Positions 1 to 6,573 of a DNA stretch of 6,573 bases are shown here, piece after piece. The notes under the pieces were generated by a model that searched no databases, was not told the DNA's origin, and worked only from the letters and a program-made list of their open reading frames with translations. The stretch comes from Syntrophaceae bacterium UBA1163 (lineage in GTDB: Bacteria; Desulfobacterota; BSN033; UBA1163). The stretch spans positions 1 to 6,573 of the forward strand of contig DBZJ01000150.1 in NCBI GenBank assembly GCA_002311635.1, in the 5' to 3' direction. Both the position numbers and the translations under genes were made by a program. Each line of letters starts with the position of its first letter. The first letter of the stretch is position 1.

Positions 1-902
1 GAGAGATTAACACAGGGATATATTGTGTGAAGGCTTCCTTTTTGATCAAAGGCTTGAGGGAGATTGGAAGGGATAACGCACAAGGCGAATACTATCTCAC
101 CGACCTGGTTGAGATTGCAAAGAGGAAAGGGTTGAGGTGTTCTGCTCATATCGTGAAAGATCCCGTGGAGGTGATGGGAATCAACACGAGGGTCGATCTT
201 GCGGTTGCCAATGAGGTTCTCAGACTGGAGAAGCTGAAGGAGCTGATGCTTTCCGGAGTGACCGTTCTGGATCCCAAAACGACCTACGTGGAGGGAACGG
301 TTGAGGTGGGGAACGAAACAACTCTCTACCCGAATTGCTATCTCCATGGGAAGACGAAAATCGGCCGACGCTGTATCATCGAATCGAACTCAAAGATCAC
401 AGACTCCGTTCTTGGTAACGAGGTGACGATTCGCTCGAATGTGGTCATCACTGAAAGCAAGATTGAAGACGGGGCCATCATCGGACCTTTTGCCCACCTA
501 AGGCCTTTATGCGAGATTAAGACGAAAGCAAAGATTGGAAACTTTGTGGAGGTAAAGAAATCGGTCATTGGTAAGGGTTCCAAAGCCAACCATCTTACGT
601 ATATTGGGGATTCTTTGCTTGGAGAGGGCGTGAACATCGGCGCTGGAACGATCTTCTGTAACTATGATGGGTTCGAGAAGCATCGGACGATCATCGGCGA
701 CCGGGTTTTTGTGGGGTCGAACGTGGAACTGGTAGCCCCCGTCAAGGTGGGGAATGGTTCCACGATCGGTGCGGGGTCCACCATCACAAAGGATGTTCCA
801 GGAGGGGCGTTGGCGATCAGCCGAACGAGACAGAGGAATATCAAAGGATGGGGAGAGAAGAATGAGCATCGCCGGAAAAAAATGAAAAACGAGAAGGAGT
901 GA
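1..902 (+). CDS. glmU: Bifunctional GlmU (N-acetylglucosamine-1-phosphate uridyltransferase / glucosamine-1-phosphate acetyltransferase), 5'-truncated by window
   Basis: This cytoplasmic enzyme acetylates glucosamine-1-phosphate with acetyl-CoA (C-terminal domain) and couples the product to UTP (N-terminal domain), giving UDP-GlcNAc. The frame is open to the left edge, and position 3 begins the first complete codon. Its first residues read EINTG, the uridyltransferase motif near E. coli residue 167, so about 165 N-terminal residues lie outside the window. The GTG at 27 is an internal codon. Counting from position 3, NAQGEYYLTD is at 25-34 and the metal-binding Asn of GINTR at 61. A left-handed beta-helix of hexapeptide repeats spans roughly 95-265. 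The acetyltransferase residues are all present: Arg167 (HLRP), Lys185 (FVEVKK), His197 and Tyr200 (NHLTY), Asn211 (NIGAG), Asn220 (CNYDG) and Lys226. The C-terminus is a Lys/Arg-rich tail, as in the family. Its stop lies 3 bases before glmS, so the two are almost certainly co-transcribed. Confidence 0.96.
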   Translation, partial: EINTGIYCVKASFLIKGLREIGRDNAQGEYYLTDLVEIAKRKGLRCSAHIVKDPVEVMGINTRVDLAVANEVLRLEKLKELMLSGVTVLDPKTTYVEGTVEVGNETTLYPNCYLHGKTKIGRRCIIESNSKITDSVLGNEVTIRSNVVITESKIEDGAIIGPFAHLRPLCEIKTKAKIGNFVEVKKSVIGKGSKANHLTYIGDSLLGEGVNIGAGTIFCNYDGFEKHRTIIGDRVFVGSNVELVAPVKVGNGSTIGAGSTITKDVPGGALAISRTRQRNIKGWGEKNEHRRKKMKNEKE

Positions 903-905
903 AAG

Positions 906-2735
906 ATGTGTGGCATTGTCGGATATATCGGCTCCAGAGAGACGGCGAAGATTCTTATCGAGGGGCTCAAACGGCTCGAATATCGAGGATATGACTCTGC
1001 GGGCATCGCGGTGTTTCATCAAGGAAAGGTCGAGATCCGAAGGAAAGAAGGGAAGTTAGCAAGATTGGAGGAGTTGATCGGAAAGGAGACCTTTGACGGA
1101 AAGGTAGGGATAGGTCATACGCGATGGGCGACGCATGGAAGGCCCTCGGATAAAAATGCCCATCCCCATAAGGCAGGCAGGGTCGCTGTGGTCCACAACG
1201 GCATCATTGAAAACTATCTTCCTCTCAAGGAAACGCTCAAGAGCAAGGGCCATGTTTTCACATCGGAAACGGATACGGAGATCGTTTCTCACCTGATCGA
1301 CGAATTCATTCGGGAAGGTCATTCCTCCCTGGAGGCGGTTCGATTAGGATTGGATAAGATCAAGGGGTCTTATGCGCTGGGAATTCTTCTCGAAGGAGAT
1401 GAACAGTCTTTGATCGCCGCCCGCAAGGAGAGTCCATTGGTGATCGGTCTGGGAAAAGGAGAGTATTTTATCGCTTCGGATATCCCTCCCCTTCTTCCCT
1501 ACACCCGGGACTTTATCTTTATGGAGGACGGCGAGGTGGCCCTTCTCTCTTTCGAAGGAGTGAAAGTGTTCGGTTCCAAGGGTGACGAAGTTTCAAAGGA
1601 GACAAAGCATGTGAGCTGGGACCCTCTCATGGCCGAAAAGGGTGGGTATAAACATTTTATGCTCAAGGAGATCTTTGAACAGCCAAGAGCGGTGACCGAT
1701 ACCATCCGGGGTCGGCTTTCAGAAGAGAAAGGCGATGTCGTTCTCGAAGATGTTCACTTAGACCCACAGATCCTGAAGAAGATTCGGAGGGTCCACCTGA
1801 TTGCCTGCGGCACCTCTTACCATGCCGCCCTCGTGGGGAAGTTTCTTATCGAAGAGTTTTGCCGAATTCCAGTGGAGGCGGATATCGGATCTGAGTTTCG
1901 ATACCGGAATCCAATTGTGGGAAAGGATGATCTCCTTGTAGCGATCTCCCAATCCGGGGAGACGGCCGACACCCTGGCGGCGTTGAGGGAGGCAAAGCGA
2001 AAGGGCGCAGCGACGTTAGCCATTTGCAATGTGGTGGAGTCGAGCTTGGCAAGAGAGGCAGACCATGTGATCTACACCCATGCAGGCCCCGAGATTGGCG
2101 TGGCTTCCACCAAGACCTTTGTCACTCAATTGGTCATCCTCTTCCTTATAGGCATGCGAATCGGCAGGGGGCTGGGTTTTCTCACGCCGGAGAAAGGTAA
2201 GGCGTTGATTGAAGAATTGATCAGGGTCCCGCACCTCATGGAAGAGATGCTGAAGGCTTCCGGTCAAGTAGCCAGGGTTGCCAAAAAGTACCTCCATGCC
2301 AGAGATTTTCTCTATCTCGGGAGAGGGATCAACTACCCCATAGCCTTGGAAGGGGCATTGAAATTGAAGGAGATCTCTTATGTCCATGCGGAAGGCTATC
2401 CGGCTGGTGAGATGAAGCACGGCCCCATCGCCTTGATCGACCGGGAGATGCCGGTCGTCGTCCTGGCTACCCGGAACGATGTCTACGAGAAAATGGTCTC
2501 GAATATCGAGGAGGTCAGGGCAAGGGAAGGAAAGATCATTGCCCTTGCTTCTCCCTCTGATCGAGAGATCGTCAAGAAGGTGGACGATGTGATCATCATC
2601 CCCGAGACGCTTCCTTCTCTCACCCCTATTCTCCTCACCATTCCCCTTCAACTTTTGGCCTACTATATGGCTGACTTCAAAGGCACGGATGTGGATCAGC
2701 CGAGAAACCTGGCCAAGAGTGTGACCGTCGAATAA
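906..2735 (+). CDS. glmS: Glutamine--fructose-6-phosphate aminotransferase (isomerizing), glucosamine-6-phosphate synthase
   Basis: The enzyme converts fructose-6-phosphate and glutamine to glucosamine-6-phosphate and glutamate, the entry step to UDP-GlcNAc, in the cytoplasm. The 609-residue product matches the length of E. coli GlmS. Residues 1-240 are the class II glutaminase domain: catalytic Cys2 directly after Met (MCGIVGYIG), HTRWATHG at 71-78, HNG at 97-99 and the Asp of SETDTE at 123. Two SIS sugar-isomerase domains follow. The first has CGTSYHA at 301-307, SQSGETADT at 348-356 and GVASTK at 398-403. The second has [11 protein letters not shown] at 482-492 and the ring-opening His505 in MKHGP. 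The C-terminus ends with the family signature [15 protein letters not shown], including the sugar-binding Lys604. No key residue is missing. AAGGAG at 893-898 lies 7 bases before the ATG and inside the end of glmU, supporting translation in one operon. The 3-base gap leaves no room for a glmS ribozyme, so control by that route is excluded here. Confidence 0.98.
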   Translation: MCGIVGYIGSRETAKILIEGLKRLEYRGYDSAGIAVFHQGKVEIRRKEGKLARLEELIGKETFDGKVGIGHTRWATHGRPSDKNAHPHKAGRVAVVHNGIIENYLPLKETLKSKGHVFTSETDTEIVSHLIDEFIREGHSSLEAVRLGLDKIKGSYALGILLEGDEQSLIAARKESPLVIGLGKGEYFIASDIPPLLPYTRDFIFMEDGEVALLSFEGVKVFGSKGDEVSKETKHVSWDPLMAEKGGYKHFMLKEIFEQPRAVTDTIRGRLSEEKGDVVLEDVHLDPQILKKIRRVHLIACGTSYHAALVGKFLIEEFCRIPVEADIGSEFRYRNPIVGKDDLLVAISQSGETADTLAALREAKRKGAATLAICNVVESSLAREADHVIYTHAGPEIGVASTKTFVTQLVILFLIGMRIGRGLGFLTPEKGKALIEELIRVPHLMEEMLKASGQVARVAKKYLHARDFLYLGRGINYPIALEGALKLKEISYVHAEGYPAGEMKHGPIALIDREMPVVVLATRNDVYEKMVSNIEEVRAREGKIIALASPSDREIVKKVDDVIIIPETLPSLTPILLTIPLQLLAYYMADFKGTDVDQPRNLAKSVTVE

Positions 2736-2745
2736 TTCAAAAAAT

Positions 2746-2844
2746 CATTGCAAATTATAAATTGTAAAATGCAAAGTTAACATTTAGAATAAAAAAATTC
2801 CTAAAATTTTGCACTTTGCATTGCTAATCTTGCATTTTGCAATG
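2746..2844. repeat. AT-rich imperfect fold-back (inverted-repeat) element between glmS and the helicase gene
   Basis: The stretch begins CATTGCAAA (2746-2754) and ends with its complement TTTGCAATG (2836-2844). Further inside, AATGCAAAGT (2768-2777) pairs with ACTTTGCATT (2813-2822). The innermost TTTAGAAT (2783-2790) roughly pairs with the TTCCTAAA region (2798-2805) around an A-rich centre. The whole unit is therefore one imperfect hairpin of about 99 bases, made largely of short TGCAAA/TTTGCA units. Such TTGCA-rich palindromic spacers resemble intergenic repeat families of delta-proteobacteria; that comparison is from memory. No transposase is present. It could be a decayed, non-autonomous palindromic repeat, and as RNA it may help end glmS transcripts. 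Confidence 0.6.
2762..2790 (+). promoter_or_regulatory. Possible sigma-70-type promoter for the helicase gene
   Basis: TTGTAA (2762-2767, 4 of 6 matches to the -35 consensus) is followed after 17 bases by TAGAAT (2785-2790, 5 of 6 to the -10 consensus). It lies about 66 bases before the chosen helicase start. The surrounding sequence is very AT-rich, so such a match can arise by chance, and it overlaps the left arm of the fold-back repeat. The helicase may instead be read through from glmS. Confidence 0.25.
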
Positions 2845-2856
2845 GTATTTGGGCAA

Positions 2857-5097
2857 ATGTCTCTTCTCAACGAGCTCAATCCCATTCAACAGAAGGCGGT
2901 TCTGGAAACCGAAGGGCCACTCCTTGTCTTTGCGGGCGCCGGAAGTGGTAAGACCAGAGTCCTGACCTACCGGATCGCCTATCTCATTCAGGAAAAAGGG
3001 GTGCGTCCGTGGAACATTTTTGCCGTGACCTTTACCAATAAGGCAGCGGATGAGATGCGGGAACGGGTGGAAAGGCTTCTTGGAGGATCGGCCAGAGGGG
3101 CATGGATCTCCACATTTCATTCGGCTTGTGCCCGCATCCTGAGACAACATATTGAGCCTCTCGGTTTCAAAAGAAATTTTGTCATCTATGACGATCAGGA
3201 TCAGGAGCGGCACCTGAAAACGATCATGAAGGAGTTGAACCTTGACTTCAAGATGTTTCCTCCGCGGGCGATTCAATCCGGCCTTGACCAATTGAAAAAT
3301 GTGGGGGTCACTCCCGACCAGTATTCTCCCAGCCCTTATAATATCTTCCAAAAGAGGCTGGCAGTGGTCTATCAACGCTATCAAGAGGACCTCCATAGAA
3401 ACAATGCCCTCGACTTTGGAGATCTACTTACCTTCGTGGCGATTCTTTTCAAACGTTTTCCGGAGGTTCGTAGGTTTTATCAGGAACTCTGCCACTACGT
3501 GATGGTGGATGAATTTCAAGATACCAACCTGATCCAGTATCAGCTTATCAGACAAATGACAGAGACTCATCGCAACATTTGCGTGGTCGGAGATGACGAT
3601 CAATCCATCTACCGCTGGAGGGGGGCCGAAGTAGGAAATATTTTGAACTTTGAGAAGGATTTTCCCGAGGCGAGAGTGATCACCTTGGAACAGAATTATC
3701 GCTCCACACAGAACATCCTCCAGGCTGCCAGTCATGTCGTACGGAAAAACCGTTACAGGAAGGAGAAGAAACTCTGGACCGAGAATCCGGAGGGGGAGCC
3801 TCTCACTTTTTTCGTAGCCGAGGATGAAGAGGACGAGGCACGTTTCGTCACACAGAAAATCATGGAACATGTCTCCGCGGGGAAATCCGGCAGGTCTTAC
3901 CGCGACGTGGCTGTTTTCTACCGGATCAACGCCCAGTCTCGTGCCCTGGAAGATGAACTGGTCAAAAACCGGATTCCTTATACGGTGATCGGGGGGATGA
4001 AGTTCTACGAGCGTAAAGAGATTAAGGATGTCCTGGCCTACCTGAAGTTGATCGATAACCCCTCAGACGGTCTCAGCCTGAAAAGGATCATCAATGTCCC
4101 CTCGAGGGGGATCGGGGAAAAGACGGTCGAGAAGATAGAGGCCTTCTCCAAGGAGAAAGGGCTTCCCCTTTACGAGGGACTAAAACAGGGGATCGAGGAA
4201 GACTGGCTGCCACCGGCCGTCAAGACGAAGATGAACGAGTTTATCCAATTGATTGAGACGTTCCGAAAAGATGCGGGTTCCTTTACCCTTAGCCAGCTCA
4301 CCTTAGCGCTTCTCGCTAAGACAGGGTACCTTCGACGATTGAAAGAAGAAGGAACGGATGAAGCCATTTCAAAGATGGAAAACGTGGATGAACTCATCAA
4401 CGTGATGATGGGCCTCGATCAAGGAGAAGAGAAGGTTTCGCTCGAAAGCTTTTTGGATAAGGTCTCGCTGGTGACGGACGTCGATCTTTACGAGGATAAG
4501 GGGAATCGGGTCTCTCTGATGACCCTCCATTGCGCAAAGGGACTGGAGTTTCCAACGGTTTTCATCGTTGGAATAGAAGAGGGGCTTCTTCCTCACTACC
4601 GGAGGGGCGAGGAAATTGAAGATATGGAGGAGGAGAGGAGGCTCTTCTACGTAGGGATGACACGTGCGAAGGAAAGACTCTTTCTTTCACGGGCGGAAGA
4701 ACGGTCCACGTTTGGTGTGGGCCGCGCCAATCTTCCCTCCCGCTTTCTTGATGAATTCCCGGTCGAATTGATGCAATTCGAAGAGAAAAAGGGAAGAATG
4801 GAAAGGCTGTTTTCACAAGAAGCTCACTGGAAAGAGGACGCTCATCAGAACGAGATGATGCCGGAAGACCTGTCCCAGGAGATTTCCTACCCGGAAGAGG
4901 GTGGTCTTGTGCTGAGCCCGGAGGGATTCTTCCCGCTCAAAATAGGGATGCGAGTGAAACATCCGAAATTCGGCGTGGGAAGGGTCAAATTCATAGAAGG
5001 GATGGACGAGAATCAAAAGGCAACCGTTGTGTTTCAAGATGCGGGAGCTAAACGATTAAAGGTCAGATATGCAAACCTGGAGATCCTTGAATCATAA
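2857..5097 (+). CDS. UvrD/PcrA-family ATP-dependent 3'-5' DNA helicase (superfamily 1A)
   Basis: The enzyme unwinds DNA with ATP and acts in nucleotide-excision and mismatch repair, clearing replication obstacles and RNA polymerase. From ATG 2857 the product has 746 residues, close to E. coli UvrD (720) and PcrA (724). Motifs in order: Q motif LNPIQ (7-11), Walker A AGAGSGKT (26-33), motif Ia TFTNKAA (58-64), Ib STFHSACARIL (85-95), Walker B DEFQDTN (218-224), motif III GDDDQSIYRWRGA (245-257), motif IV NYRST (280-284), motif V TLHCAKGLEFPTVF (556-569) and motif VI RLFYVGMTRAKE (595-606). An acidic linker (about 640-690) leads to a Tudor-like end (694-744, KHPKFGVGRV), the type that contacts RNA polymerase in PcrA/UvrD. 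The ATG at 2857 is preferred because family members begin with a sequence like MSLLNELNP. Upstream in-frame starts (TTG 2809, ATG 2842) lie in the fold-back repeat and add only repeat-encoded residues. No strong ribosome-binding site is visible before 2857. Motifs alone do not decide between uvrD and pcrA. Confidence 0.95.
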   Translation: MSLLNELNPIQQKAVLETEGPLLVFAGAGSGKTRVLTYRIAYLIQEKGVRPWNIFAVTFTNKAADEMRERVERLLGGSARGAWISTFHSACARILRQHIEPLGFKRNFVIYDDQDQERHLKTIMKELNLDFKMFPPRAIQSGLDQLKNVGVTPDQYSPSPYNIFQKRLAVVYQRYQEDLHRNNALDFGDLLTFVAILFKRFPEVRRFYQELCHYVMVDEFQDTNLIQYQLIRQMTETHRNICVVGDDDQSIYRWRGAEVGNILNFEKDFPEARVITLEQNYRSTQNILQAASHVVRKNRYRKEKKLWTENPEGEPLTFFVAEDEEDEARFVTQKIMEHVSAGKSGRSYRDVAVFYRINAQSRALEDELVKNRIPYTVIGGMKFYERKEIKDVLAYLKLIDNPSDGLSLKRIINVPSRGIGEKTVEKIEAFSKEKGLPLYEGLKQGIEEDWLPPAVKTKMNEFIQLIETFRKDAGSFTLSQLTLALLAKTGYLRRLKEEGTDEAISKMENVDELINVMMGLDQGEEKVSLESFLDKVSLVTDVDLYEDKGNRVSLMTLHCAKGLEFPTVFIVGIEEGLLPHYRRGEEIEDMEEERRLFYVGMTRAKERLFLSRAEERSTFGVGRANLPSRFLDEFPVELMQFEEKKGRMERLFSQEAHWKEDAHQNEMMPEDLSQEISYPEEGGLVLSPEGFFPLKIGMRVKHPKFGVGRVKFIEGMDENQKATVVFQDAGAKRLKVRYANLEILES

Positions 5098-5135
5098 TGA
5101 AGATACGGGCCGGGCTTGTCGTCGAGTGGAGGAAA

Positions 5136-5190
5136 TACCCCCCCTATTCCCCCATTAATTGAGGGGAATGAAGGGGGGTAGGGTTTTTTT
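5136..5190 (+). terminator. GC-rich hairpin plus T-run at the convergent gene junction (probable intrinsic terminator)
   Basis: The left arm has TA and seven Cs (5136-5144), then ATTCCCC (5146-5152). The right arm has GGGGAAT (5163-5169), then six Gs and TA (5173-5180). The loop is an ATTAATT-containing stretch, with a small internal bulge between the two stem blocks. Three Gs and seven Ts (5184-5190) follow, so the structure suits termination of the helicase transcript about 40 bases after its stop. On the opposite strand no comparable T-run follows the hairpin, so it is a poorer terminator for the dehydrogenase gene. The C-run/G-run plan also resembles dispersed palindromic repeats, so it may be a repeat element serving as a terminator. 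Confidence 0.6.
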
Positions 5191-6361
5191 ACATCTGGAT
5201 ATTCCCTTTCTTCAGGGTCTGTGTGGGCATAAACCACTTAATGCCAAGCTTCTTCGAGATGGCCTCGCACCGCTCAGCTACTTTCGCCCATCCCATTCCC
5301 TTGCCGAGGGTAAAGGGGCCAATGACCGACCCGCCGCCATTCACCACCGCTTTGTCGATCTCTGCAGGGCTTTTGGTAACGCCCTCTTCCAGGAGTTTGG
5401 TCCCTTCATTTATCTGAATGCAGACAATATCCATGGGGTCGAAGTTGGGATCGGCCTTGCTGATATCAATCGTCGGTCTGGCGCCTCCCGGCCAAGTGAA
5501 AATGCCCTTGCCGGTCTTCTTGCCAAGCGCTCCGGCCTCGTTCATTTTCTTGAGCCAGTTGGGCACCTTGAATTCAGGTGAGAGTGTTTCAGAAAAATAT
5601 TCCATTCCGTGCAGATTCACGTCCAGTCCGGTGTAATCCATGATCTCGTAAGGGCCCATCGGCGCGCCAATGGACCTGATTTTGGCGTCAACGGCCTCGG
5701 GATTCACGAGACCTCTATCATACAACACAGAGACATAAAGCCCCACGGGGGCCCCAAGCCTGTTGTAAATAAATCCTGGGGTATCTTTCTCCACACGGAC
5801 CGGAACCATCGCACCCCTGAAGTTTTTGAATTTGAGAACAAGGTCATGGCTCGCCTTCATGGTTTCCTCAGAGGTTTTGTTGCCACGGATGACCTCAACC
5901 AGAAGCATCATGACCGGGGGGTTAAAGAAGTGAAGGCCGACGACTTTGTCCGGTCTTTTCGTTGCGGCACCCATCTTCGTAACGCTCATATTGGATGTGT
6001 TTGAGGCAAGGATGGCGTGCTTCGGTGCATGCTCGTCGATTTCCTTGAATATCTTTACTTTAAGGTCGAGTATTTCAGGGGCGGCTTCGATCGTGTAATC
6101 GACATCCTTCACCGCGTCCTTCAGAACGACGAACCCCTGGATATTACCTATCGTTTTGCTCATGTCCTCTGCGGTCATCTTCTGCTTCGAAACCTGTTTT
6201 TCGAGACTTTCCTTTATTTTGCTCTTACCCTTGTCCACAAATTCCTGCTTGATGTCGTAGAGATTTACCTTAATACCTGCCATGGCAGCGATTTCTCCGA
6301 TGCCATGGCCCATGTCACCTGCGCCGACGAGTGCGATCTTCTTGATGTCTTCTGCTTTCAT
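5189..6361 (-). CDS. 3-hydroxyacyl-CoA dehydrogenase, NAD-dependent (FadB/3-hydroxybutyryl-CoA dehydrogenase type, two C-terminal domains)
   Basis: The enzyme oxidises (S)-3-hydroxyacyl-CoA to 3-oxoacyl-CoA with NAD+, or the reverse, in beta-oxidation or butyrate-type metabolism in the cytoplasm. The 390-residue product opens with a Rossmann domain: GAGDMG at 13-18 and Asp36 at the end of the second strand, favouring NAD over NADP. By spacing against human HADH, the catalytic residues are Ser123 (SNTS), His144 (HFFNPP), Glu156 (VEV) and Asn200 (DTPGFIYN), all intact. The first C-terminal domain covers about 195-290 and ends GKKTGKGIF. A second, more divergent copy follows at about 308-375 (INEG, EEGV, EIDKAV). 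This plan resembles the dehydrogenase half of archaeal-type dehydrogenase/enoyl-CoA hydratase fusions, but no hydratase domain follows. AAAGGAG (6372-6378) lies 10 bases before the ATG and supports the start. The stop falls in the T-run of the convergent hairpin. The exact chain-length preference cannot be told. Confidence 0.93.
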   Translation of the reverse strand: MKAEDIKKIALVGAGDMGHGIGEIAAMAGIKVNLYDIKQEFVDKGKSKIKESLEKQVSKQKMTAEDMSKTIGNIQGFVVLKDAVKDVDYTIEAAPEILDLKVKIFKEIDEHAPKHAILASNTSNMSVTKMGAATKRPDKVVGLHFFNPPVMMLLVEVIRGNKTSEETMKASHDLVLKFKNFRGAMVPVRVEKDTPGFIYNRLGAPVGLYVSVLYDRGLVNPEAVDAKIRSIGAPMGPYEIMDYTGLDVNLHGMEYFSETLSPEFKVPNWLKKMNEAGALGKKTGKGIFTWPGGARPTIDISKADPNFDPMDIVCIQINEGTKLLEEGVTKSPAEIDKAVVNGGGSVIGPFTLGKGMGWAKVAERCEAISKKLGIKWFMPTQTLKKGNIQM

Positions 6362-6390
6362 AAATTTAAGGCTCCTTTCAATGGAATATT

Positions 6391-6409
6391 AATGAGAAAC
6401 TTTCTCATT
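6391..6409. promoter_or_regulatory. Perfect 19-base palindrome, candidate repressor operator for the dehydrogenase gene
   Basis: AATGAGAAACTTTCTCATT is perfectly symmetric, with nine-base arms around one central base. It lies 29 bases before the dehydrogenase ATG on the minus strand. A half-site, ATGAGAAA, recurs at 6467-6474. Size and symmetry fit a dimeric TetR-, GntR- or MarR-type regulator, and such regulators often control fatty-acid oxidation genes. The regulator type is inference. The same bases could also form a hairpin in the 5' leader. Confidence 0.5.
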
Positions 6410-6410
6410 T

Positions 6411-6439
6411 TCGCCATTAGGCCCGGGGAACTTTATAAG
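6411..6439 (+). promoter_or_regulatory. Possible sigma-70-type promoter for the divergent frame at the right edge
   Basis: TCGCCA (6411-6416, 4 of 6 to the -35 consensus) is followed after 17 bases by TATAAG (6434-6439, 5 of 6 to the -10 consensus). It lies one base downstream of the 19-base palindrome and about 27 bases before the candidate ATG at 6467. The spacing is ideal, but the -35 is weak and no other evidence backs it. On the minus strand, TAATAT at 6387-6392 with a poor -35 match at 6410-6415 would place the palindrome between the two boxes of a dehydrogenase promoter; that reading is weaker still. Confidence 0.3.
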
Positions 6440-6466
6440 AATCTGCCCTTCGGGTGAGTTAAATAT

Positions 6467-6573
6467 ATGAGAAAGGGAATTGGATGTCAAGAAGAAAAGG
6501 GGCTGTTGCGGGCAGTCCTTCAGGAGCTGAGGACAAAAACAAACCAGATGCTGAACCAAGTTCAGACCTTATG
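6467..6573 (+). CDS. Start of a possible divergent gene of unknown function, cut by window edge
   Basis: An ATG at 6467 opens 35 codons without a stop up to the window end. GGTGA (6453-6457) sits 9 bases upstream as a fair ribosome-binding site. The product begins MRKGIGCQEEKG and continues with a Leu-, Gln- and charge-rich stretch (residues 13-35, for example LLRAVLQELR) that would form an amphipathic helix or coiled coil. G or C occupies the third position in about half of its codons, more than in the competing frame starting at 6484. I do not recognise the family. Its position back to back with the dehydrogenase would suit a regulator or a partner in the same pathway, but nothing in the 35 residues shows that. 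It may also be a chance open frame. Confidence 0.4.
   Translation, partial: MRKGIGCQEEKGLLRAVLQELRTKTNQMLNQVQTL

Noticed and set aside
27..902. GTG at 27 as the start of a short hexapeptide-repeat acetyltransferase
   Set aside because: Upstream codons in the same frame (positions 3-26) encode EINTGIYC, a conserved part of the GlmU uridyltransferase domain, so the gene continues past the left edge.
899..906. glmS ribozyme or leader riboswitch upstream of glmS
   Set aside because: Only three bases separate the two genes, and the preceding sequence is conserved glmU coding sequence.
507..1022. 171-codon minus-strand frame across the glmU/glmS junction
   Set aside because: It is antisense to two intact conserved genes, and its translation resembles no protein family I know.
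2016..2651. 211-codon open frame on the minus strand inside glmS
   Set aside because: It lies wholly antisense to a fully conserved gene, shows no recognisable domain, and is a shadow of glmS codon structure.
5159..5581. 140-codon plus-strand frame opposite the dehydrogenase, and similar frames at 5609-6004 and 6017-6457
   Set aside because: They are antisense to the intact dehydrogenase gene, with low-complexity translations and no motifs. The first also starts inside the terminator hairpin.
6446..6456. Small GCCC-TTC-GGGT hairpin upstream of the divergent frame
   Set aside because: The stem is only three to four pairs and has no T-run after it, so it is too weak to call a terminator or regulatory structure.
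6484..6573. Alternative plus-strand frame starting at ATG 6484 and open to the window end
   Set aside because: Its 30 residues are rich in Ser, Pro, Ala, Gly and Asp, it has fewer G/C third positions and a weaker ribosome-binding site than the overlapping frame from 6467. It cannot be fully excluded without sequence to the right.
1..6573. A new defence, mobile or other multi-gene system
   Set aside because: All complete genes are well-known housekeeping or metabolic families with intact motifs. There are no integrase or transposase genes, direct-repeat arrays or unexplained gene clusters.

Overview
This 6.6 kb window looks like an ordinary chromosomal segment of a bacterium of about 50 % GC. 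The gene content and the two kinds of intergenic palindrome suggest an anaerobe of the former Deltaproteobacteria (Desulfobacterota, syntrophic or sulfate-reducing type). That placement is an impression from sequence style and has not been tested by a database comparison.

Layout. Positions 1-902 (+) hold the C-terminal two thirds of glmU, cut by the window edge. Three bases later comes a complete glmS (906-2735, +), so the two form a compact operon for amino-sugar supply. An AT-rich gap of about 120 bases follows and contains a long imperfect fold-back repeat. Next is a complete UvrD/PcrA-type DNA helicase (2857-5097, +). Its reading frame can be extended upstream through a TTG inside the repeat, but the natural start is the ATG at 2857. 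A GC-rich hairpin with a T-run (5136-5190) separates it from a convergent 3-hydroxyacyl-CoA dehydrogenase gene (5189-6361, -). Upstream of the dehydrogenase is a regulatory-looking stretch with a perfect 19-base palindrome. At the right edge is the first part of a possible divergent small gene (6467 onward, +) of unknown function.

How the genes relate. GlmS makes glucosamine-6-phosphate from fructose-6-phosphate and glutamine. After GlmM (not in this window), GlmU acetylates and uridylates the product to UDP-GlcNAc, the precursor of peptidoglycan and lipopolysaccharide. The helicase serves DNA repair and replication upkeep and has no obvious functional link to the operon. The dehydrogenase belongs to fatty-acid or butyrate-type beta-oxidation and appears to be a separately controlled unit.

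I see no mobile element genes, CRISPR array, tRNA, rRNA or defence system, and no convincing sign of a new multi-gene system. The points most worth a second look are the palindrome between the dehydrogenase and the divergent frame, the two intergenic palindromic elements, and the domain make-up of the dehydrogenase.
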